Of a DNA stretch of 6,471 nucleotides, positions 1 through 5,146 are shown one piece after another. Every line of letters begins with the position of its first letter. Within the stretch, counting starts at the first letter, position 1. The notes below the pieces were generated by a model. It saw only the letters and a list, made by a program, of their open reading frames with translations, ran no database searches and was not told the origin of the DNA. This stretch comes from Candidatus Woesearchaeota archaeon (GTDB lineage Archaea > Nanobdellota > Nanobdellia > UBA10117), in NCBI GenBank assembly GCA_023245115.1, contig JAHFKX010000047.1, forward strand, positions 1 to 6,471. Direction: 5' to 3'. Both the position numbers and the translations under genes were made by a program.

Positions 1-432
1 TGTTATGTTTGGCTTTTCCCGTAGCATTATTTCTATCAGCGGAATAGAATAAAATTCGCCGCTCGCTGAATCTTGCATGATGACTTTTTTTTGCCCAAGG
101 TACTGCGCGCCTGCTAAGTTTGTTTCTTTCCAATCGCGCATCTTTTCGAGATAATGCGAAGCCAGCTCCTGTGTGACATAGAAAGAGTTGTTTGCAAATG
201 CGTCGTAGTTGCCGAGCTCGAAATTTGTCAAAACGTCTTCCAGAACTTCTGGGCTAACTTTTTCAGCAAATGTGAACGGAAACTCGCAGGCCCCATGGCG
301 CAAAACAATTTTATTTTCAAGATGAATCAAATTTCTTATTTCTTCAAATGCTTTTTCAAAATCAAATTCTGCGTGCGGAGATAAATTAATCGAGGCAATA
401 GCTGGCACATTTTGTTCTGGTTGTAAATCCAT
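1..432 (-). CDS. Hypothetical protein, C-terminus beyond the window
   Basis: On the minus strand an uninterrupted frame runs from the ATG at 432-430 to the left edge (144 codons, no stop), so the gene is incomplete at its C-terminal end. It begins MDLQPEQNVP. No signal peptide or membrane segment is visible, so a cytoplasmic protein is likely. Residues 24-43 look like an amphipathic helix, followed by a stretch with a possible turn around RHGACEFPF (45-53), more helix at about 57-72, and a helical segment around 86-103. I do not recognise the family. The start is supported by a BRE/TATA element centred 25 nt upstream, which fits leaderless translation; there is no Shine-Dalgarno sequence. It lies 24 nt downstream of the 99-aa gene on the same strand, so it could also be reached by readthrough from that gene's promoter. 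The overlapping plus-strand frame is discounted because it has no promoter or ribosome site. Confidence 0.7.
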   Translation of the reverse strand, partial: MDLQPEQNVPAIASINLSPHAEFDFEKAFEEIRNLIHLENKIVLRHGACEFPFTFAEKVSPEVLEDVLTNFELGNYDAFANNSFYVTQELASHYLEKMRDWKETNLAGAQYLGQKKVIMQDSASGEFYSIPLIEIMLREKPNIT

Positions 433-452
433 TGGTTATTTTGTTTGGAAAA

Positions 453-467
453 TTATTTAAGCCTTTC
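453..467 (-). promoter_or_regulatory. BRE/TATA promoter for the left-edge gene
   Basis: Read on the minus strand, GAAAGG (467-462) is followed directly by CTTAAATAA (461-453), a good match to an archaeal BRE plus TATA box. The centre lies about 25 nt before the ATG at 432, so transcription would start at or next to the start codon. The stop codon of the upstream 99-aa gene (459-457) lies inside the TATA box. Confidence 0.6.
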
Positions 468-756
468 TCAGCACATAATCTTTTATTTTGTTATCGTTTT
501 TATATCTCTGACCGAGTTCATTAACTTTTTTTTCAAGCTCGTCGGTTTTACTGTGTGGGACAGGCAGGCAAATGCTGAACCGCGCATGTTTGTACGAAAC
601 ACATGGCACAAGGCTGTTGGCTCTAACGCCAAGCCAGTGCTCAACGTCGGCTGTTATCGCCCACACTATTGACTCAACATCAGTTATTATTGTGTCTTCA
701 TCGCCGCGGAAATTCAGGTAGAAATTTACGACATAGTCAGTCGTATTTGTGTTCAT
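457..756 (-). CDS. Small hypothetical protein, 99 aa
   Basis: The frame starts at ATG 756-754 and ends with TAA at 459-457. The protein is small, with no signal peptide or membrane span. It appears to alternate strand and helix: a beta-like stretch at residues 8-16 (VVNFYLNF region), a helix around 25-42 (DVESIVWAITADVEHWLG), a second beta-like stretch around 58-65, and a charged helix with coiled-coil character at 70-90 (DELEKKVNELGQRYK). I do not recognise the family. The start choice is supported by a BRE/TATA element about 25 nt upstream and the absence of any ribosome-binding site, as expected for a leaderless archaeal message. Its end overlaps the promoter of the next gene on the same strand. 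A competing plus-strand frame in the same region is preceded by nothing promoter-like. Confidence 0.6.
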   Translation of the reverse strand: MNTNTTDYVVNFYLNFRGDEDTIITDVESIVWAITADVEHWLGVRANSLVPCVSYKHARFSICLPVPHSKTDELEKKVNELGQRYKNDNKIKDYVLRKA

Positions 757-777
757 GCAAAAATCTTGTGCCGCAGG

Positions 778-791
778 TTTTTATGCTTTTC
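778..791 (-). promoter_or_regulatory. BRE/TATA promoter for the 99-aa gene
   Basis: Read on the minus strand, GAAAAG (791-786) precedes CATAAAAA (785-778). The TATA centre is about 25 nt before the ATG at 756, consistent with a leaderless transcript. The flanking intergenic stretch 757-846 holds only this promoter and a T-run terminator candidate for the preceding gene. Confidence 0.55.
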
Positions 792-824
792 TCTATTCGT
801 AGATATACTTGCTAACTGTTTCCG

Positions 825-830
825 AAAAAA
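825..830 (-). terminator. T-run terminator candidate after the 414-aa gene
   Basis: On the minus strand a run of six T begins 17 nt after the TGA stop of the 414-aa gene. Archaeal intrinsic termination commonly uses such T-tracts without a hairpin; no stem is seen here. Support is only the run and its position. Confidence 0.35.
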
Positions 831-846
831 CTCGACTCCTTATTGC

Positions 847-2091
847 TCACAAGTAAGTCGGCTTCTCCCCCGGCGTTGCATTGTATGGCTTTGACTGGTT
901 GCTTATCAATGATACTGGCGCAGCAGGTGGTACTGGTAACTTATTATACCAGCTTTTTACTACTGCTTCTGATTTTTCCCCGCAGGCCGAGTAGGCGTAA
1001 GTCCCGCAGCCAATCGTGAAGCCGCTGACATCACCGTGGAACTGCGACATTATGCTATCCCACATTTCTGCCTCTTGGTTTTCTGTTACAATCACGCGAA
1101 TAACATCGTATACTGTGTCATTTTTATCGTAAACCCCGAGGGTGCCGGCAATTGATGCATTTATCAGCCTGTGGCCAGCTATTTCATTAGCTATTTTGAG
1201 TGTTTCTGAAATCCTGTTTGCGTAAGAACCAAAGTCGGTGCCAGGGTCAGTCGGGTATGCGCTAAACAAAATGTAATCGTAGCCCGCCACGTCAAAGTCT
1301 CTGCCTTGGTCCGCAAGAACGATCGATGAGAAGCCCACGCCAAGCTGTCCGCGGTAATATTTTTTTACTTCCGCGCGGGTGTCTTCCAGCACAAGATTAA
1401 ACACGTCTGGCCTGTGGCCCCAGTTCGCGAAATTGTCAAGCTCGTTGTAAACTGTTAATCTGTCTATTTTGTAATCCGCAGCAAATTTTGAAACATTTGT
1501 AAAAAATCTCAAGGTCGCGTTTCTGTAAAAATCTGTTTCGTTGTCATTCACCGGCCCTTCCCTGACATCCCGCTCGATCCTTGTGCCAAACCGCAGCTCG
1601 GTCAGCATGCCATTCTTATGTGCCTCGTTAACTATTTTTTTTGTCTCTTCCTGCCAGCTGCCCTCCCACGGCGGCCACCAGTAAATTTCTGGATTGTCGT
1701 TTGCGCCTTTTTCCAGTTCGAGTTCAATCACAATCAGGTTCGCGCCCATGTCCCTTGCCTTTGCGATTTTTTCGGGCCAGTCCAGCCTCTGCCTTGCGTC
1801 AAAAATCAGGCCCTTGGTATAATTCATCGAGATTTTTGGCGGCGGAATATAAGACGGCGGTGCTGGTGCAGCCGGCGCCGGTGGAATTGTCTCTGCGATT
1901 TTTTCCTTTGCCTGCTGCTCTTCAAATGCCTTTTGTTCGTCCGCAATAATTTTTCTCCCCTCGACAAAAGTCTTTGCGTACTTGCTGGCCGTATCCGCGC
2001 TCTGCGAAGTTGAGTAGCTGATGAACAGCATGACCGTAATCAGCAGGCCTGCGTAAATCAAACCTAACACTACGTATTGGAATCTAACCAT
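847..2091 (-). CDS. Membrane-anchored TIM-barrel protein, glycoside-hydrolase-like
   Basis: This 414-aa protein starts at ATG 2091 and ends with TGA at 849-847. Residues 6-25 form one hydrophobic span after a short N-terminus carrying Arg3, with no obvious cleavage site, so an anchor with the rest outside is likely. Residues 30-68 are a charged helical stalk and 69-86 a Pro/Ala linker. From about 90 to 385 the pattern suits a (beta/alpha)8 barrel of glycosidase type: a strand-helix-strand opening (GLIFDARQRLDW through GANLIVIELELE), a strand-4 motif LTVYNELDNF with Asn216-Glu217 where GH-A enzymes carry their acid/base Asn-Glu, YDYILFSAYP (271-280), and GFTIGCGTYAY near the last strand. The expected nucleophile Glu on strand 7 is not visible around RLINASIAGTLG (308-319). 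Eight N-X-S/T sequons support an extracellular location. The tail from about 385 is Pro-rich. A glycan-active or glycan-binding role is inference; the exact family is not identified. Confidence 0.75.
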   Translation of the reverse strand: MVRFQYVVLGLIYAGLLITVMLFISYSTSQSADTASKYAKTFVEGRKIIADEQKAFEEQQAKEKIAETIPPAPAAPAPPSYIPPPKISMNYTKGLIFDARQRLDWPEKIAKARDMGANLIVIELELEKGANDNPEIYWWPPWEGSWQEETKKIVNEAHKNGMLTELRFGTRIERDVREGPVNDNETDFYRNATLRFFTNVSKFAADYKIDRLTVYNELDNFANWGHRPDVFNLVLEDTRAEVKKYYRGQLGVGFSSIVLADQGRDFDVAGYDYILFSAYPTDPGTDFGSYANRISETLKIANEIAGHRLINASIAGTLGVYDKNDTVYDVIRVIVTENQEAEMWDSIMSQFHGDVSGFTIGCGTYAYSACGEKSEAVVKSWYNKLPVPPAAPVSLISNQSKPYNATPGEKPTYL

Positions 2092-2118
2092 CGTGGCCAG
2101 ATACGATAATAGTGTGTA

Positions 2119-2128
2119 GTATATAAAA
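2119..2128 (-). promoter_or_regulatory. TATA box for the 414-aa gene
   Basis: Read on the minus strand, TTTTATATAC (2128-2119) is centred about 33 nt before the ATG at 2091, which predicts a 5' leader of only a few bases. No clear purine-rich BRE precedes it. It is divergent from the plus-strand promoter about 65 bp to the right. Confidence 0.5.
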
Positions 2129-2183
2129 TTATATCTTGTGCTTCTAAAATAAATAAGTGTTTTGGCAAGACGTTTACCACGCC

Positions 2184-2197
2184 GAAAGGTTTATAAA
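2184..2197 (+). promoter_or_regulatory. BRE/TATA promoter for the 292-aa gene
   Basis: GAAAGG (2184-2189) is followed by TTTATAAA (2190-2197), the best archaeal BRE/TATA match in the window. A start site about 25 nt from the TATA centre would fall near 2217-2220, leaving a leader of roughly 8 nt before the ATG at 2227, or none before the two-codon frame at 2217. Confidence 0.7.
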
Positions 2198-2226
2198 TAC
2201 CTATATTGCATAAATTATGAAATAAA

Positions 2227-3105
2227 ATGGCAGAAGAACAAAATTCAAAAACAGTAGAACCGCAATTCGTTGTATTAAGCAATGGCCTCTTTGTGCCAGC
2301 CAGATTAGTTGGCACGGTCGAATTCTGTTATAATGGTTTTGATGGGGCATTGAAGTTGGGCAATGGCACTACAAGCAATGGCGCACCAATGGAACCGCAA
2401 GCCCTTCATCAAGTTGGCTCAGCTGGCCTTGGGGAGAGACGATTTGTAGATTATAAACCGCATGAGCCGGATTTTACGTCAAAAAAAATTAAAATATCAC
2501 AAGATGAGTCGCTAACAAAGGCATGGAACAGGTTTAACGGCAAATCCGCAGTAGTCCACCGCCATCTCGCTGCTATGGTCGAGCAGGCCAGAACGTTAGC
2601 AGGCCAGAAGGGCGCGACACATTTCGGTCTGGATACTGTTGTTACAAAAGCAGAAGAGCCAGTGGACTTACGCGTCGAAGCAGGACTATCGATGCTGGCC
2701 GGTTCAATGCTGGCTGGTTTAGTTACGTATTATTTATCTGCCCCTGGTGCTTTTGGGGGTAATTACTATCCTTATTCTATGGATTTCAAAGATTTTTCGC
2801 CTCGCAGGCAGCCAATAATTGCGCCGATACCAATGCGCATTTCAAACGAAAAAGCCCACGGGCCAGATACGCACAAGGAAATTGAGAAATATAAAAATCT
2901 GTCAGAAATACCGCCCAAAGAAATTTTCCCAAATAAAAATGACCGCCACAAAAGTGCAAGCACGCTACGGAACGAGACAAAATTGGTACGAGATATGTGG
3001 GAGTTAGATGCATTAGATAGACTGCACGCATACGATTTCAAGCCAGTAGAAATCGTTGTCCACCCGACTGCAAACTTTTACGTGAGAACGGTGGCGCCTA
3101 AGTAA
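2227..3105 (+). CDS. Hypothetical protein, 292 aa, unrecognised
   Basis: The frame runs from ATG 2227 to TAA 3103-3105, directly behind a strong BRE/TATA element. The protein begins MAEEQNSKTV with no signal peptide. An N-terminal beta-rich part (residues 12-35, FVVLSNGLFVPARLVGTVEF) leads into a Gly/Asn-rich stretch (39-70), then a helical segment (94-128, KAWNRFNGKSAVVHRHLAAM and beyond). Residues 152-172 form a hydrophobic Gly/Ala/Leu-rich stretch that could be a single membrane span or a buried helix, followed by an aromatic GGNYYPYSM motif. The C-terminal third is charged and rich in Lys, Asn and Pro, ending in a strand-like segment (EIVVHPTANFYVRTV, 275-289). I do not recognise any family. 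It stands alone between a divergent TIM-barrel gene and the hicBA operon, with a T-run right after its stop, so it is probably monocistronic. No function is proposed. Confidence 0.75.
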   Translation: MAEEQNSKTVEPQFVVLSNGLFVPARLVGTVEFCYNGFDGALKLGNGTTSNGAPMEPQALHQVGSAGLGERRFVDYKPHEPDFTSKKIKISQDESLTKAWNRFNGKSAVVHRHLAAMVEQARTLAGQKGATHFGLDTVVTKAEEPVDLRVEAGLSMLAGSMLAGLVTYYLSAPGAFGGNYYPYSMDFKDFSPRRQPIIAPIPMRISNEKAHGPDTHKEIEKYKNLSEIPPKEIFPNKNDRHKSASTLRNETKLVRDMWELDALDRLHAYDFKPVEIVVHPTANFYVRTVAPK

Positions 3106-3111
3106 TTTTTT
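3106..3111 (+). terminator. T-run terminator candidate after the 292-aa gene
   Basis: Six T follow the TAA stop with no gap. This matches the T-tract style of archaeal intrinsic termination. The dyad that follows at 3118-3142 lies downstream of the T-run, in the wrong order for a bacterial-type terminator, and is better explained as part of the next promoter. Confidence 0.4.
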
Positions 3112-3117
3112 ATCTTA

Positions 3118-3142
3118 GCAGGCAAAAGGCTTAAAAGCCTGC
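3118..3142 (+). promoter_or_regulatory. hicBA promoter with TATA box inside a dyad (operator candidate)
   Basis: AAAAGG (3124-3129) followed by CTTAAAAG (3130-3137) forms a BRE/TATA element centred 25-26 nt before the hicB ATG, consistent with a leaderless message. The TATA box is inside two overlapping dyads: an inner one with arms AGGCTT (3127-3132) and AAGCCT (3135-3140) around AA, and an outer one with arms GCAGGC (3118-3123) and GCCTGC (3137-3142). A protein bound here would block TBP/TFB, as expected for autorepressed toxin-antitoxin operons. The operator role is inference. Confidence 0.55.
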
Positions 3143-3158
3143 AGATTATTTTATTATT

Positions 3159-3374
3159 ATGAAACTAACAGTTGATATTAAAAAAGGCGCAAAATTTTGG
3201 GTGGCAAGAATTCCGGAACTCGGGGTTACTACACAGGGCGATACCGTCGAAAGCGCTAAAAAAAATTTAAAAGAAGCATTAGAACTGCATTTGGAAACAA
3301 TGGCGGAGTATGCCATAGAGCATGGCGAGATTAACATAGTTGCTGGAAAAATAGTGCCAAAAGAGTATGCCTAA
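3159..3374 (+). CDS. hicB: HicB-family antitoxin, short form
   Basis: This 71-aa protein has the HicB fold pattern: a first strand MKLTVDIKKG, a second FWVARIPELGVTTQGDT (13-29) with the typical PELG...TQGDT motif, a helix rich in Ala/Glu (ESAKKNLKEALELHLETMAE, 31-50), and a short C-terminal strand around INIVAGKIV. HicB antitoxins bind and block the HicA RNase; many carry a C-terminal helix-turn-helix or ribbon-helix-helix domain for autorepression. That domain is absent here: the protein ends about where the partial RNase-H-like domain ends. The ATG is placed by a TATA element 25-26 nt upstream. The stop codon overlaps the hicA start by 8 nt, so the two are translationally coupled in antitoxin-first order. 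The pairing with a convincing HicA next door is the strongest support. Confidence 0.88.
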   Translation: MKLTVDIKKGAKFWVARIPELGVTTQGDTVESAKKNLKEALELHLETMAEYAIEHGEINIVAGKIVPKEYA

Positions 3375-3585
3375 GCTGCCGCGTATTTCTGGCAATGATT
3401 TGATAAAAGTTCTTACGAAACATTTCAGCTTTAGAACACTACGACAGAAAGGCAGCCACATAACTCTGACAAATGACAAGGCATTTATTACAGTCCCATT
3501 GCATCCAGAACTTGATATCGGAACTTTAAATGCCATATTAAAAGATGCTGATGTGCGCAGGGATGAATTTCTCAAGTATGTTTGA
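3367..3585 (+). CDS. hicA: HicA-family mRNA interferase toxin
   Basis: This 72-aa protein matches HicA along its whole length. It has an N-terminal ISGNDLIKVLTKHF helix, then RTLRQKGSHITLTN with the conserved Gly-Ser-His; His31 is the expected catalytic residue of this double-stranded-RNA-binding-like fold. FITVPLHPELDIGTLNAILK (40-59) is the family's signature of a VP-H strand followed by GTL and an ILK helix, and DEFLKYV closes the protein. HicA cleaves mRNA and arrests translation when free of HicB. All expected key residues are present, so the toxin appears intact. Its ATG lies inside the last codons of hicB (8-nt overlap) with only a weak purine stretch upstream, pointing to coupled translation. 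Its TGA is 1 bp from the stop of the convergent 453-aa gene, so any terminator must lie within that gene. Confidence 0.92.
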   Translation: MPKLPRISGNDLIKVLTKHFSFRTLRQKGSHITLTNDKAFITVPLHPELDIGTLNAILKDADVRRDEFLKYV

Positions 3586-3586
3586 T

Positions 3587-4948
3587 TTAAACCGCTTCAA
3601 TAATCACTGGCACAGTTGCTGAATCGACATTTCTTATATTATATCTTATCGTGTCAATGCCATCGTACGCAGTCATTTTCAAATTACCCTGTAGCACTGG
3701 CTGCAGCTCCAGCGGTTTCAAAAGGGCAAACCTTTCATGGCCTTCCGCAAAATAAAATTCGTACTCGCCGTTTCCCAAATCTTTTGCTTTCTTGAAACCC
3801 CCAAGCTTTTTTATTAATGCGGCAGTTGTGTTCAGCGCTATTCTATCCTGAGACGAAGTTTTCAGGGCAGCAAGCTCTTCCCTGCCGCCAGCCCGTATCT
3901 GCCATTTATCATAGAAAATTTTCTCCACGCCAGAACCGAAGCCAGTGATGTAGCCGCGGTACAGATTTTTGGCCTGCTCATCATCGCTGCCAAAGTACGA
4001 AACATCTGTTACCCAAATAGGGATTTGCAAATTATTTGACGCCAACATTGTTTGGTACGGTTGGACGCCCAAACTTTCATCGCAGTCGAGGCAGTGCATA
4101 CTAAATATATCGATATATCTTCCGCCACCAAAGCCAAAGAAGCTATCCCAGAAACTCAGGCTCCCCGCAGAAGCAGTTGCAGCCCCGCCATTCAAGACTT
4201 TCGCTTCTGGGTCTGCAGCCTTTATTGCACTGGCAGTCTCTTTAAGCATTGCAACGTAATCCTTCGGCTTGCCTTGGAAGTAAACAATGCCGCTTGGCCT
4301 GTTCTGTGTGTTCGGCTCCGAGGCAACTTCCCAGTATTTTACCCCATACCGCAGGCCGGGCATGTCGTCCTTTCCGTCGCCATCGTATCTCTCAACTAAA
4401 TTGGCAATAAATTTTGCATATTTATCGTGGCCGCATGGCGTGCCGCGTTTATCTGCAAGCTCGCCGAAATATTTTCCAAACTGAATAGCTGGCAATTCCT
4501 CCGCATGGCAGAGCGCCTGATCTTGATCCCAATAAGGCCAGATAATCGCAACAATTGCAAAATCATGTTTTTGTGCTTCCTTTACGTAGGTGTCAGTCGC
4601 ACCGTAATTTCCGTCCTGAATGTCCTGCCAGTTGAACGGCCCAGGGAATGGCCTGTCCCACCCAATGCCAAATTTCGCAATACCAATAAAATCCTGGCCG
4701 GCATTTACAAAACCAAACCTCGAGTCAGAATTTGGAGATTGCGGCAATGCTACGGGCGCGGCACTTGTATTTGTCGGCGTGAACCCAGTTTCTGTTTTTT
4801 GTATTTCCTGCACCGGCAATGTTCCGCTCGATAGCGAGTAAAAAAATAAAATAACAAATACTAATAATAATACTATGAGCACTGCAGCAATGACCACGCG
4901 TTTGCTTTTCTTGGCAGGCTTTGCAGCGGCAGTCTCACCTTCAACCAT
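3587..4948 (-). CDS. Membrane-anchored GH-A clan glycoside hydrolase homologue
   Basis: This 453-aa protein starts at ATG 4948 and ends with TAA at 3589-3587. A Lys/Arg-rich N-terminus (10-17) precedes one membrane span (18-37), predicting a short inside tail and an outside catalytic domain after a Thr/Pro/Ser linker (about 50-75). The domain follows clan GH-A order, closest in pattern to GH39/GH5-type barrels: FGIGWDRP (93-100), DFAIVAIIWPYW (129-140), VERYDGDGKDDMPGLRYG (185-202), strand 4 KYWEVASEPN with Glu211 as acid/base, KVLNGGAA (250-257), strand 6 YIDIFSMHCL with His285, and strand 7 IPIWVTDVSYFG. At the nucleophile position of strand 7 there is Asp315 instead of Glu. Cys147 and Cys172 might form a disulfide. 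A C-terminal beta-rich region (about 395-453) may be a small accessory domain. It likely acts on surface or extracellular polysaccharide, and the substrate is unknown. The architecture recalls anchored GH39 enzymes such as PslG, by analogy only. Confidence 0.85.
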   Translation of the reverse strand: MVEGETAAAKPAKKSKRVVIAAVLIVLLLVFVILFFYSLSSGTLPVQEIQKTETGFTPTNTSAAPVALPQSPNSDSRFGFVNAGQDFIGIAKFGIGWDRPFPGPFNWQDIQDGNYGATDTYVKEAQKHDFAIVAIIWPYWDQDQALCHAEELPAIQFGKYFGELADKRGTPCGHDKYAKFIANLVERYDGDGKDDMPGLRYGVKYWEVASEPNTQNRPSGIVYFQGKPKDYVAMLKETASAIKAADPEAKVLNGGAATASAGSLSFWDSFFGFGGGRYIDIFSMHCLDCDESLGVQPYQTMLASNNLQIPIWVTDVSYFGSDDEQAKNLYRGYITGFGSGVEKIFYDKWQIRAGGREELAALKTSSQDRIALNTTAALIKKLGGFKKAKDLGNGEYEFYFAEGHERFALLKPLELQPVLQGNLKMTAYDGIDTIRYNIRNVDSATVPVIIEAV

Positions 4949-4969
4949 ATTTTTTTAGTTCGTGGCATG

Positions 4970-4983
4970 TTAATAAACATTTT
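4970..4983 (-). promoter_or_regulatory. TATA promoter for the 453-aa gene
   Basis: Read on the minus strand, TTTATTAA (4977-4970) is preceded by an A-rich stretch AAAATG (4983-4978). The centre lies 25-26 nt before the ATG at 4948, again fitting a leaderless transcript. No Shine-Dalgarno sequence precedes the ATG. Confidence 0.5.
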
Positions 4984-5018
4984 GTTACCGAAGCGCACAA
5001 TTGCAATTTTTATCTTAG

Positions 5019-5033
5019 GTTACAAAACGTAAC
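5019..5033. repeat. Inverted repeat in the divergent intergenic region
   Basis: GTTAC (5019-5023) and GTAAC (5029-5033) are exact inverted arms around AAAAC. The dyad lies between the divergent promoters of the 453-aa and S-layer-like genes, where a regulator could reach both. Arms of 5 bp in AT-rich DNA can occur by chance, so an operator role is only a suggestion. Confidence 0.25.
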
Positions 5034-5063
5034 TTGAACTGTTAATACGTAAGTAGATTTTTA

Positions 5064-5074
5064 TTGTTCAACAA
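5064..5074. repeat. 11-bp palindrome upstream of the S-layer-like gene promoter
   Basis: TTGTTCAACAA is a perfect palindrome with one central base. It ends 6 bp before the A-rich stretch in front of the TATA element of the exported protein gene, a position where archaeal activators often bind. Short and unproven. Confidence 0.25.
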
Positions 5075-5080
5075 GAATTA

Positions 5081-5097
5081 CAAAATTATATATATAC
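5081..5097 (+). promoter_or_regulatory. TATA promoter for the exported sequon-rich protein
   Basis: CAAAA (5081-5085), a plausible BRE, is followed by TTATATATATAC (5086-5097). The centre near 5091 predicts a start near 5116 and a leader of about 30 nt. This is unlike the leaderless promoters elsewhere in the window and suits the Shine-Dalgarno sequence in that leader. Confidence 0.6.
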
Positions 5098-5120
5098 GTG
5101 GTCTCATAAAATTCACAATT

Positions 5121-5141
5121 GGAGCTGGGGAGCTTGGAGGT
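5121..5141 (+). promoter_or_regulatory. Strong ribosome-binding site with repeated GGAG
   Basis: GGAGGT (5136-5141) sits 5 nt before the ATG at 5147, an excellent archaeal Shine-Dalgarno match that fixes the start. Two further GGAGCT copies lie at 5121-5126 and 5129-5134, so nearly the whole predicted leader is made of anti-SD-complementary sequence. No other gene here has anything similar, suggesting high translation. Confidence 0.75.
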
Positions 5142-5146
5142 ATACA

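Noticed and set aside
154..384. Plus-strand 76-codon frame over the left-edge gene
   Set aside because: It is Phe/Cys-rich and repetitive in character, with no promoter; the minus-strand frame is fully open and has one.
445..672. Plus-strand 75-codon frame over the 99-aa gene
   Set aside because: It lacks promoter and ribosome site, whereas the minus-strand gene has a well-spaced BRE/TATA.
1618..2013. Plus-strand open frames antisense to the 414-aa gene (131 and 102 codons)
   Set aside because: They are Cys/Arg/Pro-rich mirror frames of a well-supported minus-strand gene, with no promoter and no recognisable motif.
2772..3041. Minus-strand frames (89 and 81 codons) and a plus-strand 62-codon frame within the 292-aa gene
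   Set aside because: They are overlapping out-of-frame readings without promoters or motifs.
3118..3142. Dyad as a bacterial-type hairpin terminator of the 292-aa gene
   Set aside because: The T-run precedes the dyad instead of following it, and the TATA box of hicB lies inside the dyad.
3969..4841. Several plus-strand open frames antisense to the 453-aa gene
   Set aside because: They overlap each other and the conserved glycosidase motifs on the other strand, and carry no domain or expression signals.
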